Shown here: positions 40,925 through 49,736 of the stretch, piece by piece
Numbering within the stretch: position 1 is the first letter of the stretch
Layout: every line of letters starts with the position of its first letter
Source: Spirochaetia bacterium
GTDB taxonomy: Bacteria > Spirochaetota > Spirochaetia > Treponematales > Breznakiellaceae
Assembly (NCBI GenBank): GCA_025997795.1
Contig: BNVB01000006.1
Coordinates: 1-55,253 of the forward strand
Direction: 5' to 3'
DNA length: 55,253 bases
The notes under the pieces: model-generated
The model's input: only the letters and a program-made list of their open reading frames with translations
Told to the model about the DNA's origin: nothing
The model's database searches: none
Program-made: the position numbers and the translations under genes

Positions 40925-42094
40925 ATGAAAAGAATTTTGTGTGCGGTTTTTTTTGTTGTTTTGGTATCATTTGGTTTTGCCCAGGAATTGAAGTTTGACG
41001 GTTATGTGAACAGCGGTCTTGGACTGGTAATGAGTAACGTGAGTGGTGTTGATCCCCAGGTTATGACCTACGGTGTGGATTCCGAACGGTTTATCGGCCG
41101 GTTCAGGCTAAACGGGGCCTATACCAACGCTGATAAAAGCGCCGGGGCCAACTTCCGGCTTCAGGTCCAGGGCAGAGGGGTTGCAGGCGAAACGGCCAAC
41201 AGTCCTTCCCTGGCCTTTGGGTACGGCTGGATTAAACCGCTGGATTTCCTGACCGTAAAAGCGGGTCTTGTGGATGACAGTACCTGGCAGACCGCCGATT
41301 TTATCTTCAATGACGATCTGGGCGAAGGCGCCGGGATGCTGGTCAAGCTGAGCCCCATAACAGGCCTGGACATAGGTGCAGGGGCCTATGCCGCGTCGTA
41401 CCGGAGCGGCAGTAATAACAATTTTTTGGCCTCCGGGCCCCTCCCCGAATCCCTAAATTGGAACCGGATAAAGTACACCCTAAACCTGGCCTATACGATG
41501 CCCGATGTATTTAGAGTCACCCTGGGCGGCCGTTCCTGGAACACTGCCGGCGGTACCGCTGCCAATGGCCCCGATAATTCTGCCAAAGCCTTTGGAGAAT
41601 TCCGCTTTCTGGCGGTAAAGGACCTTACCGCTGTTGTGGTTGTGGCAGCGGACAATCTCTACAACGACGACAGCAGCAGGGATTTTAGCAAGACAGGGAC
41701 TATCGCTGTTTACGAAACACTGGCTTATAAGCTGAGTGATCTCCGGTTCGGTCTTAACGCCGCCCAGTACAAAAGTAACACGGCCAATTCGGATCTGGCG
41801 CTCCACTTTAATCCCTGGGTAAGTTATGCCTTGTTTGAAGGAAAGATCGTACCCCGCCTGGATGCGGTTTACTTTATGGGAGGCGCTAAAGACGGGGCTA
41901 ATTATCACCGCAGGGCATATGCTGCCAACTATAATGCGGATACCTATGTTATTACCGGCCGGCCTTCGGTCAAGATAAACATAGATTCCAAAACCGCCTT
42001 TGAAGCCGGGGATGCGGTCTATTACCAGAAACCCGCCGCGGGGGACTCGGTATTAACCAATGTGTTCTACGTTGACCTGGTAATCAAGTTTTAA
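40925..42094 (+). CDS. Porin-like outer-membrane beta-barrel protein
   Basis: 390 residues from ATG 40925, with AAGGAG upstream and signal peptide MKRILCAVFFVVLVSFGFAQ. The mature part begins ELKFDGYVNSGLGL and shows repeated amphipathic strands through to the final VDLVIKF with terminal Phe. The pattern (FRLQVQGRGVAG, FGYGWIKPLDFLTVKAGLVDD, LDIGAGAYAASYRSG) resembles spirochaetal porin-type proteins with about 16 strands. Function is probably diffusion through the outer membrane. Two hairpins follow the stop, the second a strong terminator. Confidence 0.85.
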   Translation: MKRILCAVFFVVLVSFGFAQELKFDGYVNSGLGLVMSNVSGVDPQVMTYGVDSERFIGRFRLNGAYTNADKSAGANFRLQVQGRGVAGETANSPSLAFGYGWIKPLDFLTVKAGLVDDSTWQTADFIFNDDLGEGAGMLVKLSPITGLDIGAGAYAASYRSGSNNNFLASGPLPESLNWNRIKYTLNLAYTMPDVFRVTLGGRSWNTAGGTAANGPDNSAKAFGEFRFLAVKDLTAVVVVAADNLYNDDSSRDFSKTGTIAVYETLAYKLSDLRFGLNAAQYKSNTANSDLALHFNPWVSYALFEGKIVPRLDAVYFMGGAKDGANYHRRAYAANYNADTYVITGRPSVKINIDSKTAFEAGDAVYYQKPAAGDSVLTNVFYVDLVIKF

Positions 42095-42098
42095 TATT

Positions 42099-42124
42099 CG
42101 GGATTGTGCTGTAGAACAATCCCG
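42099..42124 (+). terminator. Hairpin CGGGATTGT/ACAATCCCG after the porin gene
   Basis: Perfect 9-bp stem with an 8-nt loop, 5 bp after the stop. Followed by a loose T-rich region. Confidence 0.55.
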
Positions 42125-42155
42125 GAAAGTGTTTCTTCATTTTTTTCCTCCTGTC

Positions 42156-42188
42156 GGCTGTCCTGAATTCAGGGCAGCCCCTTTTTTT
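42156..42188 (+). terminator. Rho-independent terminator of the porin gene
   Basis: GGCTGTCCTG-AATT-CAGGGCAGCC with a single wobble pair, followed by CC and seven T. The best terminator in the window. Confidence 0.9.
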
Positions 42189-42208
42189 GACACAGCCCCT
42201 TTTTTGTA

Positions 42209-42237
42209 TTGTTATTCATTCCTCCATGTATTAGGAT
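42209..42237 (+). promoter_or_regulatory. uvrC promoter with leaderless geometry
   Basis: TTGTTA (42209-42214), 17-bp spacer, TAGGAT (42232-42237), then 6 nt to the GTG start at 42244. An alternative -35 TTGACA (42187) has no good -10. Confidence 0.5.
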
Positions 42238-42243
42238 CGGGAT

Positions 42244-44226
42244 GTGGTAACGCCGGAAAGTAAAACCCTAAAAAAGATTGCCCGGGAAGCCCCCCTTGAA
42301 CCGGGCGTGTATATCATGAGGGACAGGGAAAACCGGATTATCTATGTGGGTAAGGCCCGTATACTGCGGAACCGGCTTTCCTCGTACTTTTCCGGCGAAA
42401 AAGACATAAAAACCCAAACCCTGCTGCGCCATGCCGCTTCTATCGAAACGATCATCGTAAAAGATGAATACGAAGCGCTGCTGCTGGAAAATACCCTGAT
42501 CAAACAGCACAGCCCCAAGTACAACATAAACCTTAAGGATGGCAAAACCTATCCCGTTATACGCCTTACCGCCGGGCCCTATCCCCGGATATTCAGGACC
42601 CGGCATATCATTAACGACGGTTCTGCCTATTACGGGCCGTTTCCCAACGTTGGCGCCATGGACGGCATGCTGGACATTATCGACCGGAATTTTCCCCTGC
42701 GCAAATGCCGCACCCTGCGCAAACGGAACAACCCCTGCATGTACTACCACATCGGCCGCTGTTTTGCCCCCTGCTGCGGCCGCATCACCGAAGCAGCCTA
42801 TTCCCTCCAGGTAGACCGGGTGCGAAGGCTGCTCTCCGGCGATACCCAAAACCTTATTGGCGAACTTTCTGCGGAAATGAAAACCGAAGCCGGGGCCCTT
42901 CGTTTTGAACGGGCCGCCCAGCTCCGGAACGCCATCAAAACCATTGAAAGCCTCAACGAAACCAGCGCCGTAGTTGACTTTGACCCCCAGGGCCGGGATT
43001 ACATCGCCTGGGCCGCCGAAGGAATGCTCGCCACCTTTTCAATTTTTTCCATGCGGGAGGGCAAACTGACCGGCCGGGAACTGTACCGGACCAGAAGCGC
43101 TTCCGGCGAAAGCGAATCACTCGTTACCTTTATTGCCGGATATTATAACCAGGAGCGGCCCCCGCCGGCCCAAGTCTTTGTTATGGGGGAGATCGCCGGT
43201 ATCGCAGACAACCTTAAGCGCTGGTTTAGAGAAAACTTTGACCATGAACCGGAACTGGTAATGTCCGGCATGGAATCCCGGCTGTCCTCTAAAGAGGAAG
43301 CCCGGCATGCGGCAGTTATGGCCATGGCCCGGCAAAATGCCGGGGAGGATCTGCGCCAGCGGCTTAAAGAACGGGGCGCCGGGCCCGCGCTGGATGAACT
43401 TAAAACCGCTCTGGGCCTTAAGGCCCGGCCCGAACGGATCGAAGGGTTTGACATTGCTCAACTGGATGGAAAACATCCGGTCGCTTCGCTGATTAGTTTT
43501 GCCGGGGGTATACCGGACAAAAAAAATTACCGCCATTTTAAGCTGCGCAGCGTGGTGGGAGTGGTGGACGATTTTGCCGCCGTGCGGGAAGCGGTGGAAC
43601 GCCGCTATAGCCGTCTGCTCCGGGAAAACCGCGAACTGCCGGATCTGATTCTGATTGACGGCGGCATCGGCCAGGTAAACGCCGCCAAGGGAGTGCTGGA
43701 CGAACTTGGCATAAACTGCGATGTGGCGGGCCTTGCCAAGCGGGAAGAAGTTATTTGGCTCCCCGGCGCACGGGAGGCGCTGCAGCTTTCCCGCCGCTCC
43801 GAAGCCCTTAAGGTGCTCCAGCATATCCGGGATGAAACTCACCGTTTTGCCACAAGCCTTAACCAAAAACTCCGCTCTGCGGATCTGAAAATGGAAGCGC
43901 TGGAATCGGTAGAAGGGATCGGCAGCCGCCGGGCCGTCGTCCTTATCCGGCATTATCAGAACATTGACGGCATCGCTGCGGCAGAACCGGAAGATATTTC
44001 CCATGTCTCTGGCTGCGGCATCGCTGCGGCCAGAGCGGTCCGGGCGGCGGCACGGCTGGCCATAACGGATCGCAGGTCCCGGATTTTTACCAGCGCCGGC
44101 CGGGGGAACGCCGGCCGGGGAAATGCCGGCCCGGGAAAGACCGGCGGTCTTTCCCGGTATTCCGGCGGAGCGGCGGCCCTGGCGGCGGACGCATTGGCTG
44201 CGGAAAGCGAGCCGGAGTACAAGTAA
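42244..44226 (+). CDS. uvrC: Excinuclease ABC subunit C
   Basis: Makes both incisions around UvrB-bound DNA damage. Domains: GIY-YIG nuclease (1-95; PGVYIMRDRENRIIYVGKA), Cys region (CRTLRKRNNPCMYYHIGRC), UVR (RFERAAQLRNAIKTIESL), RNase-H-like C nuclease (EGFDIAQLDGKHPVAS, LILIDGGIGQV) and helix-hairpin-helix (VEGIGSRRAVVLIRH). Length is 660 residues. The start is GTG; the upstream ATG at 42242 is out of frame and hits a stop. A palindromic repeat lies in frame (43285-43298) and three 15-bp units (44095-44139) form a Gly-rich tail. A 16-bp repeat spans the stop codon. Confidence 0.96.
   Translation: MVTPESKTLKKIAREAPLEPGVYIMRDRENRIIYVGKARILRNRLSSYFSGEKDIKTQTLLRHAASIETIIVKDEYEALLLENTLIKQHSPKYNINLKDGKTYPVIRLTAGPYPRIFRTRHIINDGSAYYGPFPNVGAMDGMLDIIDRNFPLRKCRTLRKRNNPCMYYHIGRCFAPCCGRITEAAYSLQVDRVRRLLSGDTQNLIGELSAEMKTEAGALRFERAAQLRNAIKTIESLNETSAVVDFDPQGRDYIAWAAEGMLATFSIFSMREGKLTGRELYRTRSASGESESLVTFIAGYYNQERPPPAQVFVMGEIAGIADNLKRWFRENFDHEPELVMSGMESRLSSKEEARHAAVMAMARQNAGEDLRQRLKERGAGPALDELKTALGLKARPERIEGFDIAQLDGKHPVASLISFAGGIPDKKNYRHFKLRSVVGVVDDFAAVREAVERRYSRLLRENRELPDLILIDGGIGQVNAAKGVLDELGINCDVAGLAKREEVIWLPGAREALQLSRRSEALKVLQHIRDETHRFATSLNQKLRSADLKMEALESVEGIGSRRAVVLIRHYQNIDGIAAAEPEDISHVSGCGIAAARAVRAAARLAITDRRSRIFTSAGRGNAGRGNAGPGKTGGLSRYSGGAAALAADALAAESEPEYK
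43277..43306. repeat. Palindromic REP-like repeat inside uvrC
   Basis: TCCTCTAAAGAGGA flanked by CCCGGCTG and AGCCCGG. Same core and flanks as the first palindrome in the hybrid kinase. It is read in frame as ESRLSSKEEARH between conserved blocks. Confidence 0.7.
44095..44139. repeat. 15-bp tandem repeat, three units, in the uvrC tail
   Basis: Units start at 44095, 44110 and 44125 (GCCGGCCGGGGGAAC and variants), giving GRGNAGRGNAGPG after the helix-hairpin-helix domain. Confidence 0.85.
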
Positions 44227-44257
44227 ACCGGAATACAAGTAAACCGCGCGTAAGCGA

Positions 44258-44286
44258 TTGATACCGGCGCTCTTTTTTACTACACT
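44258..44286 (+). promoter_or_regulatory. hprK promoter with leaderless geometry
   Basis: TTGATA (44258-44263), 17-bp spacer, TACACT (44281-44286), then 6 nt to ATG 44293. Confidence 0.5.
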
Positions 44287-44292
44287 TAGAGG

Positions 44293-45285
44293 ATGGCTTC
44301 CCAAAAAGAATTCAGCGTGCTGGATTTAATTGATATAGACCTCAAAGAGCATAACTCGCTTAGCCTGCACTGTACCGGGGGCCGGAGGGGTCTGGGCCGG
44401 ATTATAAGCGTGCCTAACCTTAACCGTCCGGGGCTGGCGATAATGGGCTTTTTTGATTCCTTTGCCCATGAACGCATTCAAATCTTTGGCCGCGGCGAGA
44501 TTGCGGCGGTTATCAAACTGGGGCAGGAAGGAAACCTGGAATCAATCAAAAAACTTTTTGCTTACCCCATTCCCTGCTGTATCTTTACCCATGACCTTAG
44601 TCCGGGGCCGGAATTCTTTGCAGAGGCAGAAAAAGCCGAATGTCCCCTTTTGCAGACTGAACTGGAAACATCGGAATTTGTTATCCGCCTTACCCGGATC
44701 CTGGCAAATATCTTTGCCCCCAAAAAAAGCATCCATGGCGTTTTGGTAGAAGTTTACGGCCTGGGAATTCTTATCATGGGCGATTCGGGGGTGGGAAAAA
44801 GTGAAACCGCCCTGGAACTGATTGAACGGGGCCACCGCCTGGTGGCGGATGACGTGGTGGAAATGCACTGCGTCAACGGCAATGTTCTTATGGGAGAGGG
44901 GGCCAACAAGATCATCGGCCACCACATGGAGATCCGGGGTATCGGGATCATCAACGTTACCCACCTTTTTGGCGTCAGGGCTATCCGGGATCGTAAACAG
45001 ATACAGCTGGTGGTAGTTCTGGAAGAATGGGATTCATCAAAAAACTACGACCGCCTTGGAAACGAAGAAGAGTATATGGAATTTTTGGGAGTAAACATTC
45101 CCAAACTGGAAATTCCCGTTAAACCCGGACGGAACATTCCCATCATCATAGAAGTGGCGGCGATGAATGAACGGCTCAAAAAAATGGGTTATAATTCATC
45201 AAAAGAATTCAATCGGAATATCCTTAAGTGGATAGAGAGCACCCAGGCGCGGTCGGTTTATTACGGATCAGAGGATGTAATTTAG
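44293..45285 (+). CDS. hprK: HPr kinase/phosphorylase
   Basis: Phosphorylates and dephosphorylates Ser46 of HPr in response to metabolic state. N-terminal regulatory domain (1-135), then the catalytic domain with P-loop IMGDSGVGKSETA (about 159-171), the HPr-kinase signature (IEIRGIGIINVTHLFG as MEIRGIGIINV) and the C-terminal KPGRNIPIIIEVAAMNERLKKMGYNS. 330 residues, standard. It is 9 bp upstream of the HPr gene. Neither enzyme I nor EII components are in the window, in line with spirochaetes that keep HprK/HPr as a regulatory pair only (established for treponemes in general, not shown here). Confidence 0.97.
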   Translation: MASQKEFSVLDLIDIDLKEHNSLSLHCTGGRRGLGRIISVPNLNRPGLAIMGFFDSFAHERIQIFGRGEIAAVIKLGQEGNLESIKKLFAYPIPCCIFTHDLSPGPEFFAEAEKAECPLLQTELETSEFVIRLTRILANIFAPKKSIHGVLVEVYGLGILIMGDSGVGKSETALELIERGHRLVADDVVEMHCVNGNVLMGEGANKIIGHHMEIRGIGIINVTHLFGVRAIRDRKQIQLVVVLEEWDSSKNYDRLGNEEEYMEFLGVNIPKLEIPVKPGRNIPIIIEVAAMNERLKKMGYNSSKEFNRNILKWIESTQARSVYYGSEDVI

Positions 45286-45294
45286 GGTAGAACT

Positions 45295-45561
45295 ATGTAC
45301 AAAAAAACAGTAAAGGTAATTAACCGTGCGGGCGTGCATGCCCGGCCTTCGGCCCTTTTGGTACAGGCAGCCAAGGATTTTGAATGTGATATTTTTCTTG
45401 AACGGGACAATGATCGCATTAACGGCAAATCCATCATGGGTATTATCACCCTGGGGGCCGCTTACGGTTCAGAGATACTGATCATTGCCGATGGCAAGGA
45501 TGAAGAAAAAGCGGTAGAAGCCCTGGCCCATCTTTTTGAAACCAAATTTGAAGAGGAATAA
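45295..45561 (+). CDS. ptsH: Phosphocarrier protein HPr
   Basis: 88 residues. The histidine site His15 is in NRAGVHARPSALLVQ and the regulatory serine Ser46 in RINGKSIMGI, so it can be a substrate of both enzyme I and HprK. The next block LGAAYGSEILIIADGKDE matches the family. A GTAGAAC spacer without a strong ribosome site follows hprK by 9 bp, so coupled translation is possible. Confidence 0.97.
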   Translation: MYKKTVKVINRAGVHARPSALLVQAAKDFECDIFLERDNDRINGKSIMGIITLGAAYGSEILIIADGKDEEKAVEALAHLFETKFEEE

Positions 45562-45567
45562 CACTAC

Positions 45568-46620
45568 ATGGACAAGCGGGCCCTTAGGGCGGATATACTC
45601 CTTTTAATTACAGCGGGCCTCTGGGGCTTTGGCTTTGTGGCACAGTCATCCGGTATGGACTATGTGGGCCCCTTTACCTACAATGCGCTCCGCTTCCCCC
45701 TGGGAAGTATCTCGCTTCTGCCGCTTATTTTCTTTTTCCGTGGAAAAAGAAAAAAAGACAGAGACAATGCCAGGGTTCCAACTTCAGTGGAAACCGGGAT
45801 GCCGTTTAAAAGCCCGCTCAACAAAGTCCTTATGACCCTTTTGGCAGGAACGGTACTTTTTGTCGCCGTGGTGCTGCAGCAAGCGGGGCTTATGTTTACC
45901 ACCGTAGGAAATGCCGGGTTTATTACCGGTTTTTATGTGGTTCTTACGCCGGTATTCGGTATCTTTATTGGCAAAAAAACAGGGCTTCCCACCTGGGTTG
46001 GCATGGTCTTTGCCCTTGCGGGTCTCTACTTTATTTTTATGGCGGGAAGTACCGCTTCCATTAATCCGGGAGACCTCGTTATCGTGGTAAGCGCTGTTTT
46101 TTGGGCCGCCCATATTCTGGTAATCGATCACCTGGTACAAAAGCTTTCCCCGTTAATTCTTTCTGCGGGCCAGTTTGCCTGGTGCGGTTTCTATTCGATC
46201 ATCGCCGCCTTTACGGCGGAACCTTTTGTGCGAAGCTGGGCGGCGCAGATCGTTCCCGATTTTGCCATACAACAGCAGTGGAAAACCCTGCCGGAACTGC
46301 TCGCTAACGGAATTCCCCCGGAGGTCATGGGCGCTATTGTACCGATCCTCTACGGCGGTTTTGTTTCGGTGGGCATTGCCTACACATTGCAGGTGGTAGC
46401 CCAGAAAGATGCTCCCCCCGCCCATGCGACAATTCTTCTCTGTCTGGAAGGAGCCTTTGCCACAATAGGGGGGATTCTCCTTAGAAACGAAAAACCCGGT
46501 TCGTTTACACTCCTGGGTTTTGGCTTTATGCTCTGCGCCATGCTGATCACCCAGTGGGATGTGATCCGTCCTTCTGCCGGGCGGAAGGACGGGCGGCCTT
46601 CCGGCAGCAGCAAAAGCTGA
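45568..46620 (+). CDS. EamA/DMT-family transporter
   Basis: 350 residues with about ten membrane segments in two EamA repeats (LLLITAGLWGFGFVAQ and VIVVSAVFWAAHILVID). Substrate of this metabolite exporter type is not predictable. It is 6 bp downstream of ptsH and ends exactly where the next reading frame begins. A short cytoplasmic loop between helices 2 and 3 (KDRDNARVPTSVETGMPFK) is encoded by a palindromic repeat (45769-45800), an in-frame insertion. Confidence 0.9.
   Translation: MDKRALRADILLLITAGLWGFGFVAQSSGMDYVGPFTYNALRFPLGSISLLPLIFFFRGKRKKDRDNARVPTSVETGMPFKSPLNKVLMTLLAGTVLFVAVVLQQAGLMFTTVGNAGFITGFYVVLTPVFGIFIGKKTGLPTWVGMVFALAGLYFIFMAGSTASINPGDLVIVVSAVFWAAHILVIDHLVQKLSPLILSAGQFAWCGFYSIIAAFTAEPFVRSWAAQIVPDFAIQQQWKTLPELLANGIPPEVMGAIVPILYGGFVSVGIAYTLQVVAQKDAPPAHATILLCLEGAFATIGGILLRNEKPGSFTLLGFGFMLCAMLITQWDVIRPSAGRKDGRPSGSSKS
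45769..45800. repeat. Palindromic REP-like repeat inside the EamA gene
   Basis: The minus strand reads GGTTTCCACTGAAGTTGGAA with CCCGG and CCCTGG flanks, one base different from the second palindrome of the hybrid kinase over about 30 bp. It fills a loop between membrane helices. Confidence 0.7.
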
Positions 46621-47874
46621 TTGCGGCGGCAGCCTACGATTTTGAAGGTACGGCTTTTTTCCAACGATCTGGAAGCGATCTTTAAGCGGCGGCCAAACCG
46701 TTTTCTTATTATCGCAGAACACGAAGGAAAGGAACTAAGCTGCCACTGTCCCAATCCCGGGCGGCTGATTGAATTTTTTGGCTTCCGGGGAAGTGACATT
46801 CCCGGCATCAAAGTTATTCTGGAAAAACGGGATAGAACGGACAAAAACGCCGGAAAAGCAAAGACCGCCTACACCGCCGTGGGACTTTATTACCGGGACG
46901 CCGTTACCAAAAGAAATGCCGTTGTACCGCTTTTTTCTTCCAGGGCAAACAAGGCTGCGGAACTGCTGATCCTTAAAGAAATAATTCCCGGCCTGGTGGA
47001 AATCAAAGCGGAATACACCATAGGTGATTCGCGCTTTGATTTTTGCTGTACCGATAACAAGGGCCGCCGCCATCTGGTGGAAGTAAAGGCCTGTTCCCTT
47101 ATTGAATATGGTACCGCCATGTTTCCCGATGCGCCAAGCGAACGGGCGCTGAAACATCTGGAAGAACTGGCCGCATTAAGCCGTAGGGGTTATGTGTGCC
47201 ATGTGCTTTTTGTCATTGTCCACGGTAAACCGCTGGTATTTGTTCCCAACCTCCACACCGATTCTGCCCTGGCGGCGGGTCTTTCCCGGTTTGGCCGGGC
47301 GGGCGGTCCAACCCGCGGCAAGCAGGTGATGATCCACGCGGCTCTGCTTGCGCTGGACAAAAGCGGCGGTGCAGTTCTTGTTTCCCCTTCGGTACCGGTG
47401 GATTTACGCCATGGCAAACTGGCGGAAAGCAACAGCGGCTGTTACCTTATTGTTCTGGAACTTCCCAAAACCACAGAAATTGAAACCGGCGGCCTGGGAA
47501 AAATCCCCTTTAAGTCCGGCTGGTATGTTTATGCCGGTTCGGCAAAGAAAAACTTAACCCAGCGGATAAACCGCCATTTACGGAAGATCCGCAAGCAAAA
47601 GCACTGGCACCTGGACTATCTTACGCCCTTTGCAAAAACGGTTAAGGCTCTGCCCATTGTTTCATATCGTAATCTGGAATGTAAACTTGCAAAGGAGCTT
47701 CTGCTTCTGGGCGGAAAACCCGTCACCAATTCTGCGGGGACGGGTTTTGGTTCTTCGGATTGTAAAAACCGCTGTCCCGCGCACCTGTATTACTTTGAGG
47801 TTTCACCTCTTACGGATCAGCATTTTGTGGAGATGATTTTCCGTTACCGTCACCGGGAAGCGCTCATAACGTAA
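46621..47874 (+). CDS. SfsA domain fused to a GIY-YIG (DUF123) domain
   Basis: 417 residues. Residues 1-230 are SfsA (ANP-binding-like N-terminus RPNRFLIIAEHEGKELSCHCPNPGRL; nuclease-like core SRFDFCCTDNKGRRHLVEVKACSL with the D and ExK pattern). Residues 270-417 are the DUF123/GIY-YIG type: GCYLIVLEL, SGWYVYAGSAKKNLTQRINRHLRK, KHWHLDYL. Such a DNA-nuclease combination is known from some anaerobes and archaea, and here no separate sfsA is present. The frame opens with TTG directly after the EamA stop; a second TTG at 46642 (LKVRLFSN) fits the SfsA start better. It converges with tetR, overlapping by 11 bp. Confidence 0.9.
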   Translation: MRRQPTILKVRLFSNDLEAIFKRRPNRFLIIAEHEGKELSCHCPNPGRLIEFFGFRGSDIPGIKVILEKRDRTDKNAGKAKTAYTAVGLYYRDAVTKRNAVVPLFSSRANKAAELLILKEIIPGLVEIKAEYTIGDSRFDFCCTDNKGRRHLVEVKACSLIEYGTAMFPDAPSERALKHLEELAALSRRGYVCHVLFVIVHGKPLVFVPNLHTDSALAAGLSRFGRAGGPTRGKQVMIHAALLALDKSGGAVLVSPSVPVDLRHGKLAESNSGCYLIVLELPKTTEIETGGLGKIPFKSGWYVYAGSAKKNLTQRINRHLRKIRKQKHWHLDYLTPFAKTVKALPIVSYRNLECKLAKELLLLGGKPVTNSAGTGFGSSDCKNRCPAHLYYFEVSPLTDQHFVEMIFRYRHREALIT

Positions 47875-48484
47875 GGCTTTTGACAGCAAGATCCACCGCA
47901 TCCGCCAGTTCCGCTGCACAATCCTGCTTAAGTACCGCCAGCCGGAAGATCGCCGTTTCGATAATGCCGTAGAGCAGGTTGTCTATGGAGGCCACCTCCT
48001 CCTGGCGAAGCTGGCCGACCTTAATTCCTTCGATAACCATGGTAGCAAGAATATGCCGGAGCCGGATGGTTCTGCGCCGTACCCGCATATAGGGAAGGGA
48101 AGGGCTGGCTTTTGTTTTTGCCGGCGTTTCTGTCCGGGACAGCGAAAGAAGGTAATCAAGGGTTACCGAAAGGAGATGCCTGTTTTCTTCCAGCCGGTAA
48201 AGAATCAGCGAAAGTGTTTTTTTAATCTTCTCCGGATACGAAAGATGTTTATTTTCCCGTACACCCAGAATGTCTTTTTCTACATCCGTCAAAAGCTGTT
48301 TGATGCTGTAGTTAAAAATTTCCCGGCGGTTACGAAAGTAGAGGTACAGAGTGGTCCGGGTAATTTTGCAATGATCGGCAATTTTTTGGTAGGTGGCATT
48401 TTCAAAACCTTCTTCCACAAAAACATCCAGCGCCTTCCGGAGGATCTGCTTGCGCCGCTTGTCATGTTCAACCACTATGGCCAT
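47864..48484 (-). CDS. TetR-family transcriptional regulator
   Basis: 206 residues. N-terminal helix-turn-helix with TYQKIADHCKITRTTLYLYFRNRREIFNYSI, and a helical ligand-binding remainder. Ligand and targets are unknown. It is 21 bp downstream of nothing on the same strand other than the RNA methyltransferase gene that reads toward it, so those two may share a transcript. The gene may regulate itself; no clear operator palindrome was seen in its short spacer. Confidence 0.9.
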   Translation of the reverse strand: MAIVVEHDKRRKQILRKALDVFVEEGFENATYQKIADHCKITRTTLYLYFRNRREIFNYSIKQLLTDVEKDILGVRENKHLSYPEKIKKTLSLILYRLEENRHLLSVTLDYLLSLSRTETPAKTKASPSLPYMRVRRRTIRLRHILATMVIEGIKVGQLRQEEVASIDNLLYGIIETAIFRLAVLKQDCAAELADAVDLAVKSLTL

Positions 48485-48505
48485 GTTTTGTATTTTTGCC
48501 TTTTG

Positions 48506-49726
48506 TTATAACTTTTCATATTGATAGAGATACGCGTCCACGGCCCCGCTTTTTAATTCCCGGCAGCTGTCGGCCTTTTTACCAAAGTGCGATTCAAACC
48601 CGGCGTGGTCGGTGATCAGCGCCAGCTTCCAGCCGGGGAATGCCGTTCCCAGCCGGGACATTTCCCGGTAACGGGCTTCCGCTTCCGCCGGGTCCCCCAG
48701 CCGTTTACCGTAAGGCGGGTTGGTGATGATAAAACCCGGTTCGTTTTGAGCGGAGGGTCCGGCAAAAAAATCAGCGTTTGCCTTTTCCATAGGAAGAACC
48801 CGCAGGTCAATCCCCGCCGTATCGCCGGATTTCCCGGCGGCAGGACCTGCCAGCGACAGCGCCCGGCGAAGATTTGCCTGCGCCAGGCTTATGGCTTTTT
48901 CATCCGCATCACTGCCGCAGATACGGAAACGCCGGGTAAAGTCAACTTTTTCTGCCAGCTCCCGGCGTATTGTTTCTTCAAGCTGCCTGTCGCCAAAGGC
49001 CAGAGCAGAAAGGGCAAAGTTCCGCCCCAGGCCCGGCGCCATATCCCAGGCATACATGGCCGCCTCAATTACAATGGTACCGGAACCGCAGAGGGGATCG
49101 TAGAGGGGAAATTTCCGCCGCCAGCCGGAAAGCAGAATGATCGCCGCTGCGGTACTTTCCCGGAGCGGTGCCATTCCCCCGGTAGGACGGTAACCCCGCT
49201 TAAAGAGGGGGCTGCCGGAAAGATCCAGGTACACAAGGGCTTCGTCCTTTTCCAGGTATACCCGCAGTTCCGCCTCCCTGCCATCCGGGCCGGGATCGGG
49301 CAGGCGATTCATGCCGTACTTATCGCAAAGCCGTTTTGCCGCGGCCTTGTGTACCATGGCCTGTATGGAAGTTTCTGCCCGCAGTTGGGAACGGTTGCTC
49401 CGTACCTTGCTTACCGTAAGACCCAGACCCCGGGGGACAAAATGTTCCCAGGGGATCTGTGCCGTTCCTTCAAAGAGGGCGTCAAAATCCGCCGCAGGAA
49501 AGGCCCCGGCCTCAAGCAAGAGCCGGTCTGCGGCCCGCAAAGAAAGGAGGGCCCGGTAGAGGCCGGCAAGATCCGTTTTAAAACGGACCCTGCCGTAACC
49601 GCTTTCCAGAAAGCTTAGATTCCCCTTGCGGTTTCCGCTTTCCGGGGGAATACATTTTTTTAGTTCGTTGGAAACAACTTTTTCCGCGCCTGCCGCGCAA
49701 AGGACGGCGGCGGTAAATTCCTGCAT
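48506..49726 (-). CDS. THUMP-domain RNA N2-guanine methyltransferase, RlmL/YpsC type
   Basis: About 406 residues from MQEFTAAVLCAAGAEKVVSNEL (49726). The frame runs on to an ATG at 49762, but that would overlap the next gene and adds a non-conserved segment. THUMP region at 50-165, then a class I SAM-dependent methyltransferase with PLCGSGTIVIEAAMYA and the catalytic ITNPPYGKRLG. The family modifies 23S rRNA guanines. The gene and tetR follow each other by 21 bp. Confidence 0.92.
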   Translation of the reverse strand: MQEFTAAVLCAAGAEKVVSNELKKCIPPESGNRKGNLSFLESGYGRVRFKTDLAGLYRALLSLRAADRLLLEAGAFPAADFDALFEGTAQIPWEHFVPRGLGLTVSKVRSNRSQLRAETSIQAMVHKAAAKRLCDKYGMNRLPDPGPDGREAELRVYLEKDEALVYLDLSGSPLFKRGYRPTGGMAPLRESTAAAIILLSGWRRKFPLYDPLCGSGTIVIEAAMYAWDMAPGLGRNFALSALAFGDRQLEETIRRELAEKVDFTRRFRICGSDADEKAISLAQANLRRALSLAGPAAGKSGDTAGIDLRVLPMEKANADFFAGPSAQNEPGFIITNPPYGKRLGDPAEAEARYREMSRLGTAFPGWKLALITDHAGFESHFGKKADSCRELKSGAVDAYLYQYEKL

Positions 49727-49736
49727 ATGTCCCGGT

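Noticed and set aside
42187..42192. TTGACA before uvrC as the main -35
   Set aside because: It lies within the terminator T-run and no -10 is found at 16-18 bp; the TTGTTA/TAGGAT pair fits better.
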